Source: Halarsenatibacter sp964630835
GTDB taxonomy: Bacteria > Bacillota > Halanaerobiia > Halanaerobiales > Halarsenatibacteraceae
Direction: 5' to 3'
DNA length: 64,000 nt
NCBI GenBank assembly: GCA_964630835.1
Contig: CAZVZM010000002.1
Span: 1-64,000 of the forward strand
The notes beneath the pieces were generated by a model, which saw only the letters and a list, made by a program, of their open reading frames with translations, was not told the DNA's origin and searched no databases. The stretch's first letter is position 1, and every line of letters starts with the position of its first letter. This document shows, piece after piece, positions 7,602-16,717 of the stretch. The translations under genes were made by a program, and so were the position numbers.

Positions 7602-8708
7602 ATGGACTTAGAAAAATCAAAAAATGGTTTTGAAAAGGATAAAAAAAATTGGTCGGGCATCGTTACGGAATTTCAAAACTTTATGCCTCTGGATGATGAT
7701 GAGCATGCAGTGTCATTGCAGGAAGGCAACACCCCCCTTATAGATGCCCCGGAACTGGCTGACAGGCTGGGAATTTCTCCCCGCCTGTATTTGAAGTATG
7801 ACGGTGCTAATCCAACCGGTTCCTTTAAAGACAGGGGCATGGCCATGGCGGTCAGCAAAGCAGCAGCTTCCGAAAGCGAGGCTGTGATCTGTGCCTCCAC
7901 CGGTAATACTTCTGCCGCTGCGGCAGCTTACGCCGCCCGGGCGGGCCTGAAAGCAATTGTTGTCGTGCCAGAGGGAAACATAGCTCGGGGAAAGATGGCT
8001 CAGGCTTTAATACACGGTGCTGAGGTTGTGCCCATAGAGGACAACTTTGATAGGGCCCTGGAAATTGTAGTTGAGATCAGTGAAAATTCTTCAGTGGAAC
8101 TTGTTAACTCTCTGAATCCTTACAGAATTGAGGGACAGAAAAGCGGAGCCTTTGAGATTTGTCAGCAGCTGGGTGAGGCACCGGATGTTCTGGCTATTCC
8201 CGTTGGAAATGCGGGCAATATTACTGCTTACTGGAAGGGCTTCAAAGAATATTTTGAAGCCGGCAGGATAGATGATTGTCCCGGTATGTTTGGGTTTGAA
8301 GCCCGGGGAGCTGCAGCTATAACGGAGGGCAGGGTCATCAAAAATCCGGAAACTGTAGCCAGTGCAATAAGGATTGGTGATCCTGCCAGCAGGGAAAAAG
8401 CAGTGAAGGCTTCCCGGGAGTCAGGAGGTCTCATAACTTCAGTCAGCGACAGCAGAATCATTGAGGCCTATAAGCTTATAGCCCGGTTTGCGGGGGTTTT
8501 TGCCGAACCCGCTTCGGCCGCTTCGGTGGCCGGATTGAAAAAGCTTGCAGAAAACGATGAACTTCCGGACTGTGAAAAAATCACGGCTGTTCTGACGGGG
8601 CACGGTCTTAAAGACCCGGATGTGGTCGAAAATGAGATCAGCATCCCCGGGGCAGTGTCTCCAGACCTTGATTCCGTCTGCAGTCGCGCGAAAATTTCGC
8701 TTAACTAA
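7602..8708 (+). CDS. thrC: Threonine synthase
   Basis: PLP enzyme that converts O-phosphohomoserine to threonine. The 368-residue protein shows the short-form (class II fold) signature: the Schiff-base lysine K76 in PTGSFKDRG, the substrate and phosphate loops CASTGNTSAAAAA and VPVGNAGNI, and EPASAASVAGL near the C-terminus. It begins at ATG 7602 after GGGAGGAAACT. The upstream 100 bp is very AT-rich and contains a TATAAT at 7533-7538 without a clear -35 partner. No other threonine-pathway genes are adjacent, so it is likely a single-gene unit. Confidence 0.95.
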   Translation: MDLEKSKNGFEKDKKNWSGIVTEFQNFMPLDDDEHAVSLQEGNTPLIDAPELADRLGISPRLYLKYDGANPTGSFKDRGMAMAVSKAAASESEAVICASTGNTSAAAAAYAARAGLKAIVVVPEGNIARGKMAQALIHGAEVVPIEDNFDRALEIVVEISENSSVELVNSLNPYRIEGQKSGAFEICQQLGEAPDVLAIPVGNAGNITAYWKGFKEYFEAGRIDDCPGMFGFEARGAAAITEGRVIKNPETVASAIRIGDPASREKAVKASRESGGLITSVSDSRIIEAYKLIARFAGVFAEPASAASVAGLKKLAENDELPDCEKITAVLTGHGLKDPDVVENEISIPGAVSPDLDSVCSRAKISLN

Positions 8709-8715
8709 AATTTGA

Positions 8716-8776
8716 GGTTCTCCAGCTATACTATTTTGGGCCGAAAACTGGACTGAACCAGAGTAAAAATTTCATT
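8716..8776 (+). repeat. Internally deleted hairpin element upstream of pepF
   Basis: GGTTCTCCAG resembles the left terminus of the 215-bp element; 20 nt later GGCCGAAAACTGGACTGAA and GTAAAAATTTCATT match the middle-right part. Most of the left half and the right terminus are absent. It ends just before the pepF ribosome-binding site. Confidence 0.6.
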
Positions 8777-8798
8777 TAAAACGAAAGGAGATATCAGC

Positions 8799-10559
8799 GT
8801 GAATAAAAGATGGGATCTGTCCGTTCTATATAGGGATTTTTCTGATGAGGATTTCAAAAAAGACTTCGCTCAACTGGAAGAACTGATCGATCGACTGCAG
8901 TCCTGGGAGAAACCTGCTTCAGATGAGAAGGTGGAGGGAGCGGAAGATTTTATCTCGACGCTTAAAGACTTCAGGGAGAAATATTCAGAATTGATGGCCT
9001 TTGCCAGCTTGAAGCTCAGCGTTGAGGCAGATAATGACAGGGCGGAGAAGACCGTGGAAAAACTGGATGAGAAGCGCTCAGGGCTGGCCGGGCCCATGGT
9101 TTCATTTCAGAGGTGGCTGGAGGAAGTTGATCTTGAAGAGCTGACCTCTGAGTCCCCCCTTCTTGAGGAACACAGTTTTGTGATGGAGGAATTAAAGGAG
9201 AAAAGCAGCCATTTGCTCTCTAAAGAGGAGGAAGTACTGGCGGCAGAGATGAAAAGAACCGGTTCTTCTGCATGGGCCCGTCTTCAGCAGAAGCTGACCT
9301 CCACTCTTATGGTGCCCATCGAACTGGACGGAGAGGAAAAAGAGCTTCCCCTTCCCCGGGTGCGCAACATGGCATATGAAAACGATCCGGATTTGAGATG
9401 GAGGGCCTACAGTGCTGAGCTGGATGCCTATGAAGAAATCGATAGATCGGTGGCCTCTGCACTCAACGGTATAAAGGGTGAGGTGCTAACCCTCACTGAG
9501 AAGAAGGATTATGAGTCTCCTCTGAGTCGGACCCTGCAGGAGACCAGAATGGAAAAAGAAACCCTGGACACACTTCTTGAGGTCATGGAGGATTTTCTAT
9601 CTGATTTTCACCGATATTATCGGTTGAAGGCCGATCTGCTCGGGCATGAAGGAGGACTGCCATTCTATGATCTTTTTGCTCCGGTAACTGAGGCGGGGAT
9701 GGAATTCACCCTGTCTGAAGCCCGGGATTTTATCATAGAAAACGTAGAAAATTTCAGCCTCCGTATGGCTGAGCTCTACAGGGAGGCTTTTGAAGGAGGA
9801 TGGATAGATACGGAACCCCGGGAAGGAAAGAGAGGTGGGGCTTTTTGCAATAACATTCATCCTGTGGGGGAAAGCAGAATACTGAGCAATTTCAGCGGAA
9901 GTTTTTCTGATATGACAACTCTGGCTCACGAACTCGGACATGCCTATCACGGTTACTGTTTGAAGGAGGAGAGCATCCTCAATACTGATTATCCCATGCC
10001 CCTGGCAGAAACTGCTTCTATCTTCAGTGAAACAGCCGTAATTAATGCTGCTCTGGAGGAAGCAGACGGCGATCAGACGCTGGCTATATTACAAAATCGC
10101 CTTGATAAGGCGGGTCAGGTGATTGTCGATATTTACAGCAGATTTTTATTTGAAAAGGAGCTATTTTCCCGGCGGCAGGAGGCATCCCTTTCTGTTGAAG
10201 AATTGAAAGAAATTATGACAGATGCACAAAGGGAAGCTTACGGAAACGGTCTGGATCACGATTATCTGCACCCCTACATGTGGCTGAACAAACCTCACTA
10301 TTACTATGCAGAAAGAAATTATTACAATTTTCCTTACGCCTTCGGTTTGCTCTTTGGTCTGGGAATATATGCCCTTTATCAAAAGAGGGATAATGAGAAA
10401 TTTCTGGAGGATTACGATAATCTGCTGGCAGCTACCGGTAAAAATATGGTGGAAGAGGTGGCAGGCATGATGGATCTGGACGTTCAGGATAGAAGTTTCT
10501 GGGAGGCTTCTCTTGAGCTAATAAAGAAGGACATAGACAAATTCGAAGAACTTGCATAA
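8799..10559 (+). CDS. pepF: Oligoendopeptidase F family metallopeptidase
   Basis: M3B-family zinc peptidase that degrades short peptides in the cytoplasm. The 586-residue length is typical. The zinc motif HELGH is at about residues 377-381 (TLAHELGHAYHG), and the third ligand glutamate lies in the following ETASIFSE segment, as in the family. An acidic, helical N-terminal region precedes it. Translation starts at GTG 8799, 9 nt after AAAGGAG. Transcription is probably monocistronic: an element fragment lies upstream and a convergent gene downstream. Confidence 0.93.
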   Translation: MNKRWDLSVLYRDFSDEDFKKDFAQLEELIDRLQSWEKPASDEKVEGAEDFISTLKDFREKYSELMAFASLKLSVEADNDRAEKTVEKLDEKRSGLAGPMVSFQRWLEEVDLEELTSESPLLEEHSFVMEELKEKSSHLLSKEEEVLAAEMKRTGSSAWARLQQKLTSTLMVPIELDGEEKELPLPRVRNMAYENDPDLRWRAYSAELDAYEEIDRSVASALNGIKGEVLTLTEKKDYESPLSRTLQETRMEKETLDTLLEVMEDFLSDFHRYYRLKADLLGHEGGLPFYDLFAPVTEAGMEFTLSEARDFIIENVENFSLRMAELYREAFEGGWIDTEPREGKRGGAFCNNIHPVGESRILSNFSGSFSDMTTLAHELGHAYHGYCLKEESILNTDYPMPLAETASIFSETAVINAALEEADGDQTLAILQNRLDKAGQVIVDIYSRFLFEKELFSRRQEASLSVEELKEIMTDAQREAYGNGLDHDYLHPYMWLNKPHYYYAERNYYNFPYAFGLLFGLGIYALYQKRDNEKFLEDYDNLLAATGKNMVEEVAGMMDLDVQDRSFWEASLELIKKDIDKFEELA

Positions 10560-10624
10560 AACCGATTTAAGTATCCGAGGAGGCTGCATATGATTTTTTT
10601 ATCAAATTTATCATCACCTGTAGT

Positions 10625-12046
10625 TTATAGATTTAAGGCATCAATAAGTTCAGGATTGCGCTCATAAATATCTTCGTAATATTTTATTTCTCCGGAGTCG
10701 TAATCTGGAATGGCGGTAAAGTAGGTAAGATGAATGTCGATGGGCTCAGACAGATTCACCTGGGTTTCATCTCTTTCTTCAATTTTATCCTGGATTCTGG
10801 CAGGGTGCCAATTCTCTTTATCTTTAAGGAGGTAATAGGTTAACTCCATGGGTTTTTCCAGCCTGACACATCCGGAACTGTAGCTGCGGTTATCCTCCTG
10901 AAATAGATGTCTATCGGGAGTGTCGTGGAGGTATATATGCTGCTGGTTTGGAAAGCGAAATACCACCCTGCCCAGGGCATTTGCCGGCCCCGCATCCTGC
11001 CAGAGATAGTAGGGAAAATTATCTGGGCCTTTTTCTTCCCAGTCTATCTCCTCAGGATCCACCGTTTTGAAACGATCACCCTCTCTTTCATAAACCTGAA
11101 AATTTCTTTCATCCAGATAATCAATATCTTCCTTTATATCAGGCAGATGATCCTGGACTGCAATTGATTCGGGTATGTACCATCGGGGGCTCAAAACCAG
11201 GTGCGTCATACGGCTGCTTATATCCGGGGTGGGTCTTTCCGGCATCCCAATAATTGTTTTCATTGATATAACTCTTTCTTCTCCCTCAAATACGTCAAGA
11301 TGAGAGGAGGGCTGATTGACAAGAATATGGCGATCACCGGGGTTTCTATCAAGCCATCGCCATCGCTCCAGATTTATTTTTAATTCATTGATTTTCCGCC
11401 GGTTTTCGTTTTCGGTGCCCGTATCTTTTAGAGTTCTAAGTTCCCTCTTTAGACTCCAGTAATAGGGATGCTGGGGTTGAATTTCCTGAAGATGGGGATA
11501 AAATTGTCCGGTAGATACTACCCTTCTCAAAAGATTTAGAAGCTCTTCTTCGTAGTTGACCGGGATATAGTTTCTGGTTTTGTTTTCCCGATTAATCTGG
11601 CCGGAAGTCAGATCACCGGCCAGAAGCAAAAATCCCTCGCTCAATTTGAGATCCAGCTCTGCCAGATGACGGGCATCGACCTGCTCATACTCCTGCTGGC
11701 GCACGGAGAGCCAGAGTCCATTGATTTCGGTCACATTGTAATCATCAAGGATAAGTCCCCGTTTACCTGCCTGGTTTAAAAGACTGTAGAGCTGTTCACC
11801 CATAGGGGTTAATTCATTTTTTCTCATCCAGACCAGTTCGTAATCCTGTTCACGATAAAACTCAGTGAGTATGTTCTCGGTCTGCATGGTTCTCGAAAGA
11901 GGCGGGATGATTTCGCTCGCCTTCTCTGCCGGATCGGGAGCCTCTGCTTTGATAGGACTGTCCGGAGGAAAAACAGAAAAGACTGCCAGTGAAACTATTC
12001 CAAGGAATATAGCTGTATAATAAAAAAATTTTGTATGAGATCTCAA
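10625..12046 (-). CDS. YcbB-type L,D-transpeptidase
   Basis: Peptidoglycan cross-linking enzyme of the YkuD/YcbB type acting outside the cytoplasmic membrane. A single hydrophobic segment (about residues 8-24) forms a signal anchor. The large middle region (40-250) matches the extra domains of long L,D-transpeptidases. The catalytic motif HDTPDRHLF followed by SSGCVRLE puts the nucleophile at about Cys393. Long YcbB-like forms are typical of diderm bacteria, which fits a Halanaerobiales-like envelope. The start is TTG 12046 with GAGGTGG 10 nt upstream; no ATG alternative is visible near it. Confidence 0.85.
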   Translation of the reverse strand: MRSHTKFFYYTAIFLGIVSLAVFSVFPPDSPIKAEAPDPAEKASEIIPPLSRTMQTENILTEFYREQDYELVWMRKNELTPMGEQLYSLLNQAGKRGLILDDYNVTEINGLWLSVRQQEYEQVDARHLAELDLKLSEGFLLLAGDLTSGQINRENKTRNYIPVNYEEELLNLLRRVVSTGQFYPHLQEIQPQHPYYWSLKRELRTLKDTGTENENRRKINELKINLERWRWLDRNPGDRHILVNQPSSHLDVFEGEERVISMKTIIGMPERPTPDISSRMTHLVLSPRWYIPESIAVQDHLPDIKEDIDYLDERNFQVYEREGDRFKTVDPEEIDWEEKGPDNFPYYLWQDAGPANALGRVVFRFPNQQHIYLHDTPDRHLFQEDNRSYSSGCVRLEKPMELTYYLLKDKENWHPARIQDKIEERDETQVNLSEPIDIHLTYFTAIPDYDSGEIKYYEDIYERNPELIDALNL

Positions 12047-12206
12047 CGTTTTTTTCCACCTCGCTGAGAGATTTTTTGTGTCACTCTATAATAAATGATA
12101 TCATATATTATCAAGAATGTGAATGATTTGCAGAAAAGTATTCAAAATAGGTTGGCTTTCAATAAATTTGATGCTCAATTTCTCAGACTTTCAAAGGAGG
12201 AAAAAA

Positions 12207-13361
12207 ATGTCTTCATCTAACGAAAACAATAGTGGGCAGATAAAGATGAGGGATTTAAAAATTCTTTCGGATAGAATATCACCGGGTGAAAGTAACTGTA
12301 TAACAGATATTTCAGGAGTTAAGGTGGGACAGATAACCCTTAAGCGGGGGGAGGGGAAATTATGTCCCGGGGAGGGACCCGTCCGCACCGGGGTGACGGC
12401 TATAATTCCGGGGCAAAATGTATATAATAATCCCCGGCCAGCTGCGGTGGAAATAATTAATGGATACGGTAAAGCTGCCGGTCTGGCACAGGTAGGAGAA
12501 GTAAGAGAGCTTTCATCTCCTATACTGCTCACCAATACGCTGAATGTAGGAAGCGTAAGCGATGCTCTGGTGGATTACATTATAGAAAAGCATCCCGATA
12601 TGGGCATTAAGTCTACCACTTTTAATCCCGTTGTGCTGGAGTGCAATGACGGTTATTTAAACGATTTGCAGGGAAGGCATGTAAAAAAAGAACATGTTCT
12701 CAGGGCAATCAGAAAGGCAAGTTCTAATGCTGTATGTCAGGGGGGGAGGGGTGCAGGAACGGGCATGGCCTCTTTTGGTTTTAAAGGAGGTATAGGGACA
12801 GCTTCATGTTGTTTTGAGCATGAAGATAAGCAGCACCAGATGGGGTGTCTTGTTTTAAATAATTTTGGAAAACCCGGTCAGCTTAGAATAGAGGGGATCT
12901 CAACGGCCCGGCTTCAGGATCTTCTTGATGAGGTAAAAGAAAGGCATGAAAATGATGGGAATAATTTAGGAGCAGAAGAAAAAGAGGGGCATTCCGGGAA
13001 GCAGGCCTGCGGAAGCGATGGCTCCATTATAATAATTCTTGCTGCTGATGCCCCCCTCCCTCCACATCAGCTGGAGAGGATAAGCCGGCGGGCAACCCAC
13101 GGGTTGGGGCGCACTGGTTCAGTTTCCAGGCATGGAAGCGGTGATTTCGTGCTTGCTTTTTCTGCAGATTGCAGCAATGATAGCTTCAATAATATTCCCG
13201 CCGAAATCCTTAATAAGTATTTTAGAGCTGCGGTGGAAATAACGGAAGAAGCTGTGCTTAATTCTCTGATTGCTGCCGGGACCATGACGGGAAGAGATGA
13301 AAACAGGGTCCCCGGCCTACCGAAAGATAGGCTTGAGGAAATTTTCAGGAGTGGTATATAA
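12207..13361 (+). CDS. DmpA/S58 family aminopeptidase
   Basis: N-terminal-nucleophile hydrolase of the P1/DmpA family, which are synthesised as a precursor that cleaves itself in front of a serine. The probable cleavage site is Gly272-Ser273 in CGSDGSIIII, followed by ADAPLPPHQLERI as in the family. Other signatures are ITDISGVKVGQ near the N-terminus, TNTLNVGSV and GGRGAGTGM. ATG 12207 is preceded by AAAGGAGG; the frame is open further upstream to 12123 but that part has no ribosome-binding site. Substrates are probably small peptides or amides; specificity cannot be read from the sequence. Confidence 0.9.
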   Translation: MSSSNENNSGQIKMRDLKILSDRISPGESNCITDISGVKVGQITLKRGEGKLCPGEGPVRTGVTAIIPGQNVYNNPRPAAVEIINGYGKAAGLAQVGEVRELSSPILLTNTLNVGSVSDALVDYIIEKHPDMGIKSTTFNPVVLECNDGYLNDLQGRHVKKEHVLRAIRKASSNAVCQGGRGAGTGMASFGFKGGIGTASCCFEHEDKQHQMGCLVLNNFGKPGQLRIEGISTARLQDLLDEVKERHENDGNNLGAEEKEGHSGKQACGSDGSIIIILAADAPLPPHQLERISRRATHGLGRTGSVSRHGSGDFVLAFSADCSNDSFNNIPAEILNKYFRAAVEITEEAVLNSLIAAGTMTGRDENRVPGLPKDRLEEIFRSGI

Positions 13362-13464
13362 ATCAGGCCATATGTGTTTAACAGGCTCAAACAGGGAGAT
13401 TTGCGAAAACAGAGGGAGATTTCGCAGGAGCAGGAAATGAGATGCTGCTTATGGAGGTGAAAGT

Positions 13465-14235
13465 ATGAGAGATGCAGATGATAAAAAAGTTGAAAAAGCA
13501 GCCGGTTTGATAGCAGAAGCCAATCATGTTGTGGCCTTTACTGGAGCAGGAGTTTCGGCGGAAAGCGGAGTGCCAACCTATCGCGGAGATGGGGGCCTCT
13601 GGGAAGAGTATGATCCGGAAAAGACGGCCACGTTAAGCGCTTTTAAGGATGATCCTGACAAATTCTGGAGCTTCATCAGAGATATGGCTGTCAGTAAAGA
13701 TATTTCTCCCAATCCAGCTCATAAAGTTCTGGCTGACTGGGAGAAAGAGGGTATATTGAAAGCAGTTATAACTCAGAATATCGATCTGCTTCACGAAGAG
13801 GCCGGCAATAAAAGAGTTTTAAAGCTCCATGGTTCTCTTGAGGAAGCTGCATGCCGGGAATGCGGAGAGGAGTACGAGTGGAATGAGATATCCAGAGTTC
13901 TGGAAAAAGGTGAAATTCCCCGGTGCCGCTCCTGCGATAGCAGGCGGATTAAGCCGGAGGTAGTATTTTTTGGAGAGATGCTTCCCCGGGATACACTGAA
14001 GGAAGCCGAAAGAGAAGCCAGAAAATGCGACCTCATGCTTGTGATTGGTTCTTCACTTGCCGTGCATCCAGCTGCATCATTGCCCGCTATGGCTCTTAGA
14101 GGTGGAGCTGATCTCATTTATGTGAATGCCGATAGAGGAGAACGTCCGGGGCTTTTTGATGTTATTCTTCAGGGTAGTGCCGGAGAAATTTTGCCTGAAC
14201 TGGCCTCTGCTGAAGCGAGAAAAAAGAGCGATTAA
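13465..14235 (+). CDS. cobB: Sirtuin, NAD-dependent protein deacylase
   Basis: Removes acyl groups from lysines using NAD+, giving nicotinamide and O-acyl-ADP-ribose. The Rossmann motif GAGVSAESGVPTYRG spans residues 27-41, the NAD-binding TQNID is at 103-107, and the catalytic His122 is in KLHGS. The zinc site has Cys130, Cys133, Cys154 and Cys157. At 256 residues it has no extensions. The usual TQNIDGLH reads TQNIDLLH here, a small deviation. It starts at ATG 13465 after ATGGAGGTGAAAGT. A macro-domain protein that could process the O-acetyl-ADP-ribose product lies at 27692, not in the same operon. Confidence 0.94.
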   Translation: MRDADDKKVEKAAGLIAEANHVVAFTGAGVSAESGVPTYRGDGGLWEEYDPEKTATLSAFKDDPDKFWSFIRDMAVSKDISPNPAHKVLADWEKEGILKAVITQNIDLLHEEAGNKRVLKLHGSLEEAACRECGEEYEWNEISRVLEKGEIPRCRSCDSRRIKPEVVFFGEMLPRDTLKEAEREARKCDLMLVIGSSLAVHPAASLPAMALRGGADLIYVNADRGERPGLFDVILQGSAGEILPELASAEARKKSD

Positions 14236-14439
14236 TCATTGGTTTTGGAGAAAACCTTAATTTCATTATTTAGTTATTTTGCATGTATGTTTTCGGGAGA
14301 ATCCAGCACATAAGGCAGCCCATAAAACAGGTAGTCCATAAAATTCACATTCGACGAACAAACATTTAAAACTCATGTTTGCTTTATGTGTTTTTTTATG
14401 ATAATATGACCCTGCCAGTATTTGGGAGGGGATATACAG

Positions 14440-14793
14440 ATGAAGGGAAAAGAAAAATGGATTTCACTGCGTTTGATTCGTCACACGCAGGCTTTGAAGA
14501 AACTTAAGCGGGAACGACAGGAGTCCGGCAAAAATTGCGATAAAAAAGATAAAGATAAAGAAAAAAACGATAAAAAAAAGCTGGCCCGGAAATTACGACA
14601 GGCCTGGCAGCGCAAACTTTTCATCAGGATTCTTGTTGAGGAAGATAATGATAGCAGCTGGCATGAGGGAAAAATTGAAGAGATGCGTCGTGAACAGGCC
14701 CGGATTGTGATGAAAAATGGGGATGTTTTTCATCTGGACCGGATTGAAGATGTAGATTTGGGGACTGTCAACATATGCCGAAAACCAAACTGA
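14440..14793 (+). CDS. Small highly charged hypothetical protein
   Basis: A 117-residue protein I do not recognise. The N-terminal two thirds are very basic, with a lysine-rich stretch (KKDKDKEKNDKKK) around residues 40-53, which suggests nucleic-acid or ribosome contact. The C-terminal third is short and mixed, with hydrophobic beta-like segments (ARIVMKNGDVFHLDRIEDVDLG). ATG 14440 follows GGGAGGGGAT; a TTG at 14422 is in frame but lacks a site. The last codons and stop (CGAAAACCAAACTGA) match the hairpin element, so the natural C-terminus was probably changed by an insertion. Confidence 0.55.
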   Translation: MKGKEKWISLRLIRHTQALKKLKRERQESGKNCDKKDKDKEKNDKKKLARKLRQAWQRKLFIRILVEEDNDSSWHEGKIEEMRREQARIVMKNGDVFHLDRIEDVDLGTVNICRKPN

Positions 14794-14862
14794 AGCAGAG
14801 GAAAAATTTCATTGTGAGCGGAGCCTGATAGCTTCCTCCAGCAACTGATGTGGAGAAGAACC
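14774..14862 (+). repeat. Right half of the hairpin element
   Basis: Near-identical to the right half of the copy at 55001-55215: GAAGCAGAGGAAAAATTTCA, the right arm GCCTGATAGCTTCCTCC and the terminus GATGTGGAGAAGAACC. Its left end overlaps the 3' end of the gene at 14440. The left half is missing. Confidence 0.85.
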
Positions 14863-14992
14863 GATTTTCTTGACGTTTAAGGAGAAATATCCTATCATTA
14901 GTGTCATACAGCAATAGAGTAATATTTTGTTTTTATTGAAAATGCGGACATTATTATTCCAGGGCAGATTTTTTCACGGAAGGGGTTTTTTC

Positions 14993-15943
14993 ATGGTATC
15001 TCGCAGGGAGTTTCTTCGAGGGATGCTGGCGATTACTGCCAGTATAACAGTGAGCAGCACCTTTGCACGCGGCTTTCAGGATGAGCTGATTGAGGCGGCA
15101 GAAATGCCCCGTCGGCCCCTGGGTAAAACTGGAGAGCAGGTCAGTATTTTTGGCCTGGGAGGAGAGGCTGTCATTGAACAGGCGTCCAGCGAGAAGAAGG
15201 CGCGGGATATCATAAACTCCGCTCTTGATGCCGGGGTAAATTATATTGACACTTCTCCCGGTTACGGTAACGGGGCCAGTGAGTCAAATGTGGGAGCCGT
15301 GATGGCAGAACGCCGCCGGGAGGTGCTTTTGGCGAGTAAAACCCATGAACGCAGTTATGATGGAACTATGCGTCTTTTTGAACGCAGTCTGGAGAGATTG
15401 AACACGGATTATTTGGATCTTTATCAAATACACACTGTAAGGACGGAAGAGGATCTTGAGCAGATTTTTTCTGATGATGGAGCGATACACGCTCTCGAGG
15501 AGCTCAAAGATGAAGGCAGCGTAAAAAATCTGGGCATAACCGGACATTATGATCCAGAGGTCCTGCTGCAGGGTATTCGGGAGTATGATTTTGATTGTCT
15601 TCTCTTATCCCTGAATGCAGGTGACATTCATTTTAGCCCCTTTCAGAAAGAGCTTCTGGAGGAAGCAGTGGAGCAGGATCTGGGCAGGATAGCTATGAAA
15701 GTTATGGCGCGGGGCAGGATACTGGGAGAAAACGGTCTGGATAGTGCGGGAGAGGCCCTAAACTATGTCTGGAGCCTGCCCGTATCTACTGCCATTGTCG
15801 GGGTGGATTCTCTGCAGCAGCTTCAGGATAATCTCGAAAATGCGCAAAATTTTACTCCGCTATCTCTGGAGGAAATGGAAAAACTGGAAGATAAAACGGC
15901 TGGAATTCAGGATGAGGCAAACTTTTTCAAATATAGCTGGTAG
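14993..15943 (+). CDS. Tat-exported aldo/keto reductase
   Basis: An aldo/keto reductase of 316 residues with a twin-arginine signal at the very start (SRREFLRG, then a hydrophobic stretch to about residue 25), so it is predicted to be exported folded by the Tat system. The catalytic tetrad of the family is visible: Asp in YIDTSPGYG, Tyr in the same motif, Lys in ASKTHERS and His in YQIHTV. ATG 14993 is chosen because the Tat motif begins there; an in-frame codon at 14927 would add 22 residues in front. The physiological carbonyl substrate is unknown. An exported AKR is unusual because NAD(P)H is cytoplasmic; cofactor may be loaded before export. Confidence 0.88.
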   Translation: MVSRREFLRGMLAITASITVSSTFARGFQDELIEAAEMPRRPLGKTGEQVSIFGLGGEAVIEQASSEKKARDIINSALDAGVNYIDTSPGYGNGASESNVGAVMAERRREVLLASKTHERSYDGTMRLFERSLERLNTDYLDLYQIHTVRTEEDLEQIFSDDGAIHALEELKDEGSVKNLGITGHYDPEVLLQGIREYDFDCLLLSLNAGDIHFSPFQKELLEEAVEQDLGRIAMKVMARGRILGENGLDSAGEALNYVWSLPVSTAIVGVDSLQQLQDNLENAQNFTPLSLEEMEKLEDKTAGIQDEANFFKYSW

Positions 15944-16014
15944 ATAAAATTTTTACCGGCGGCAGTTGTTAAAAACAGGTAAGCTTCGATAAGAATGGAG
16001 ATGAATTTAACCGG

Positions 16015-16590
16015 ATGGAGCTATTTTTTACAGTTTTTGCGGCGGTTTTTCTGGCGGAAATGGGGGACAAAACTCAGCTCGTCACGCTTTTAATGTCTGC
16101 CTGCAGATTTCCTATCCATGTATTTTTGGGAGCGGTGACCGGGCTTGCCCTTGTGACAGCTATTGGGGTGAGTCTGGGCAGAATTATTATGTCTATTTTC
16201 CCTTCAGAGCTTACTGCTGCAGCCAGTGCCCTCCTGTTTCTTGCCATAGGAGGATATACCATTTTTAACCATTTCCGCCTGAGCGATGAACGCGAGGTGG
16301 ATAAGGAGGTTAAATGCGGCAGAAATGCATTTGCGAAAACTTTTGCTATGATATTTCTGGCTGAGATGGGTGATAAAACCCAGCTTACTGCAATGAGTCT
16401 GGCAGCAATAAGCGGACGTCCCCTTCTGGTATTTGGGGGAGCGATGAGTGCACAGGCCATAAATCATGGTCTGGCTGCCCTGCTGGGAGGGAAATTATTA
16501 TCCAGGTTGCCCCGCAGGCATCTCAGGCTGGTTTCTGGAATAGTTTTTGTTTTGCTGGGCATAGTTGTATTATTTTTTAATATATTTTAG
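16015..16590 (+). CDS. UPF0016/GDT1-family divalent cation exporter
   Basis: A 191-residue integral membrane protein with six predicted hydrophobic segments arranged as two homologous halves. Each half carries the family signature EMGDKTQL (residues 15-22 and about 116-123), which forms the cation pathway in GDT1/TMEM165/MneA-type proteins that export Mn2+ or exchange Ca2+/Mn2+ for H+. It starts at ATG 16015; a GGAG lies 12-16 nt upstream, somewhat far. No partner gene is visible, and the gene appears to be transcribed alone between the aldo/keto reductase and the phosphatase. Confidence 0.9.
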   Translation: MELFFTVFAAVFLAEMGDKTQLVTLLMSACRFPIHVFLGAVTGLALVTAIGVSLGRIIMSIFPSELTAAASALLFLAIGGYTIFNHFRLSDEREVDKEVKCGRNAFAKTFAMIFLAEMGDKTQLTAMSLAAISGRPLLVFGGAMSAQAINHGLAALLGGKLLSRLPRRHLRLVSGIVFVLLGIVVLFFNIF

Positions 16591-16717
16591 ATCCTTATGC
16601 TATATATTTTGTATGCAGTATAACTAAGCAGGCTTTTTTTGACACACCTATTTACCAATGAACGCAAAAGGAACCTGTTTTATATTTTCCGTAAAGGGGC
16701 TCGAAGGAGGACTTAAT

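Noticed and set aside
14340..14400. Inverted repeat ACAAACAT ... ATGTTTG near a GAAC word, considered as a LexA-type operator
   Set aside because: Spacing and sequence do not fit a known SOS box; it could equally be a weak terminator after cobB, followed by a T run.
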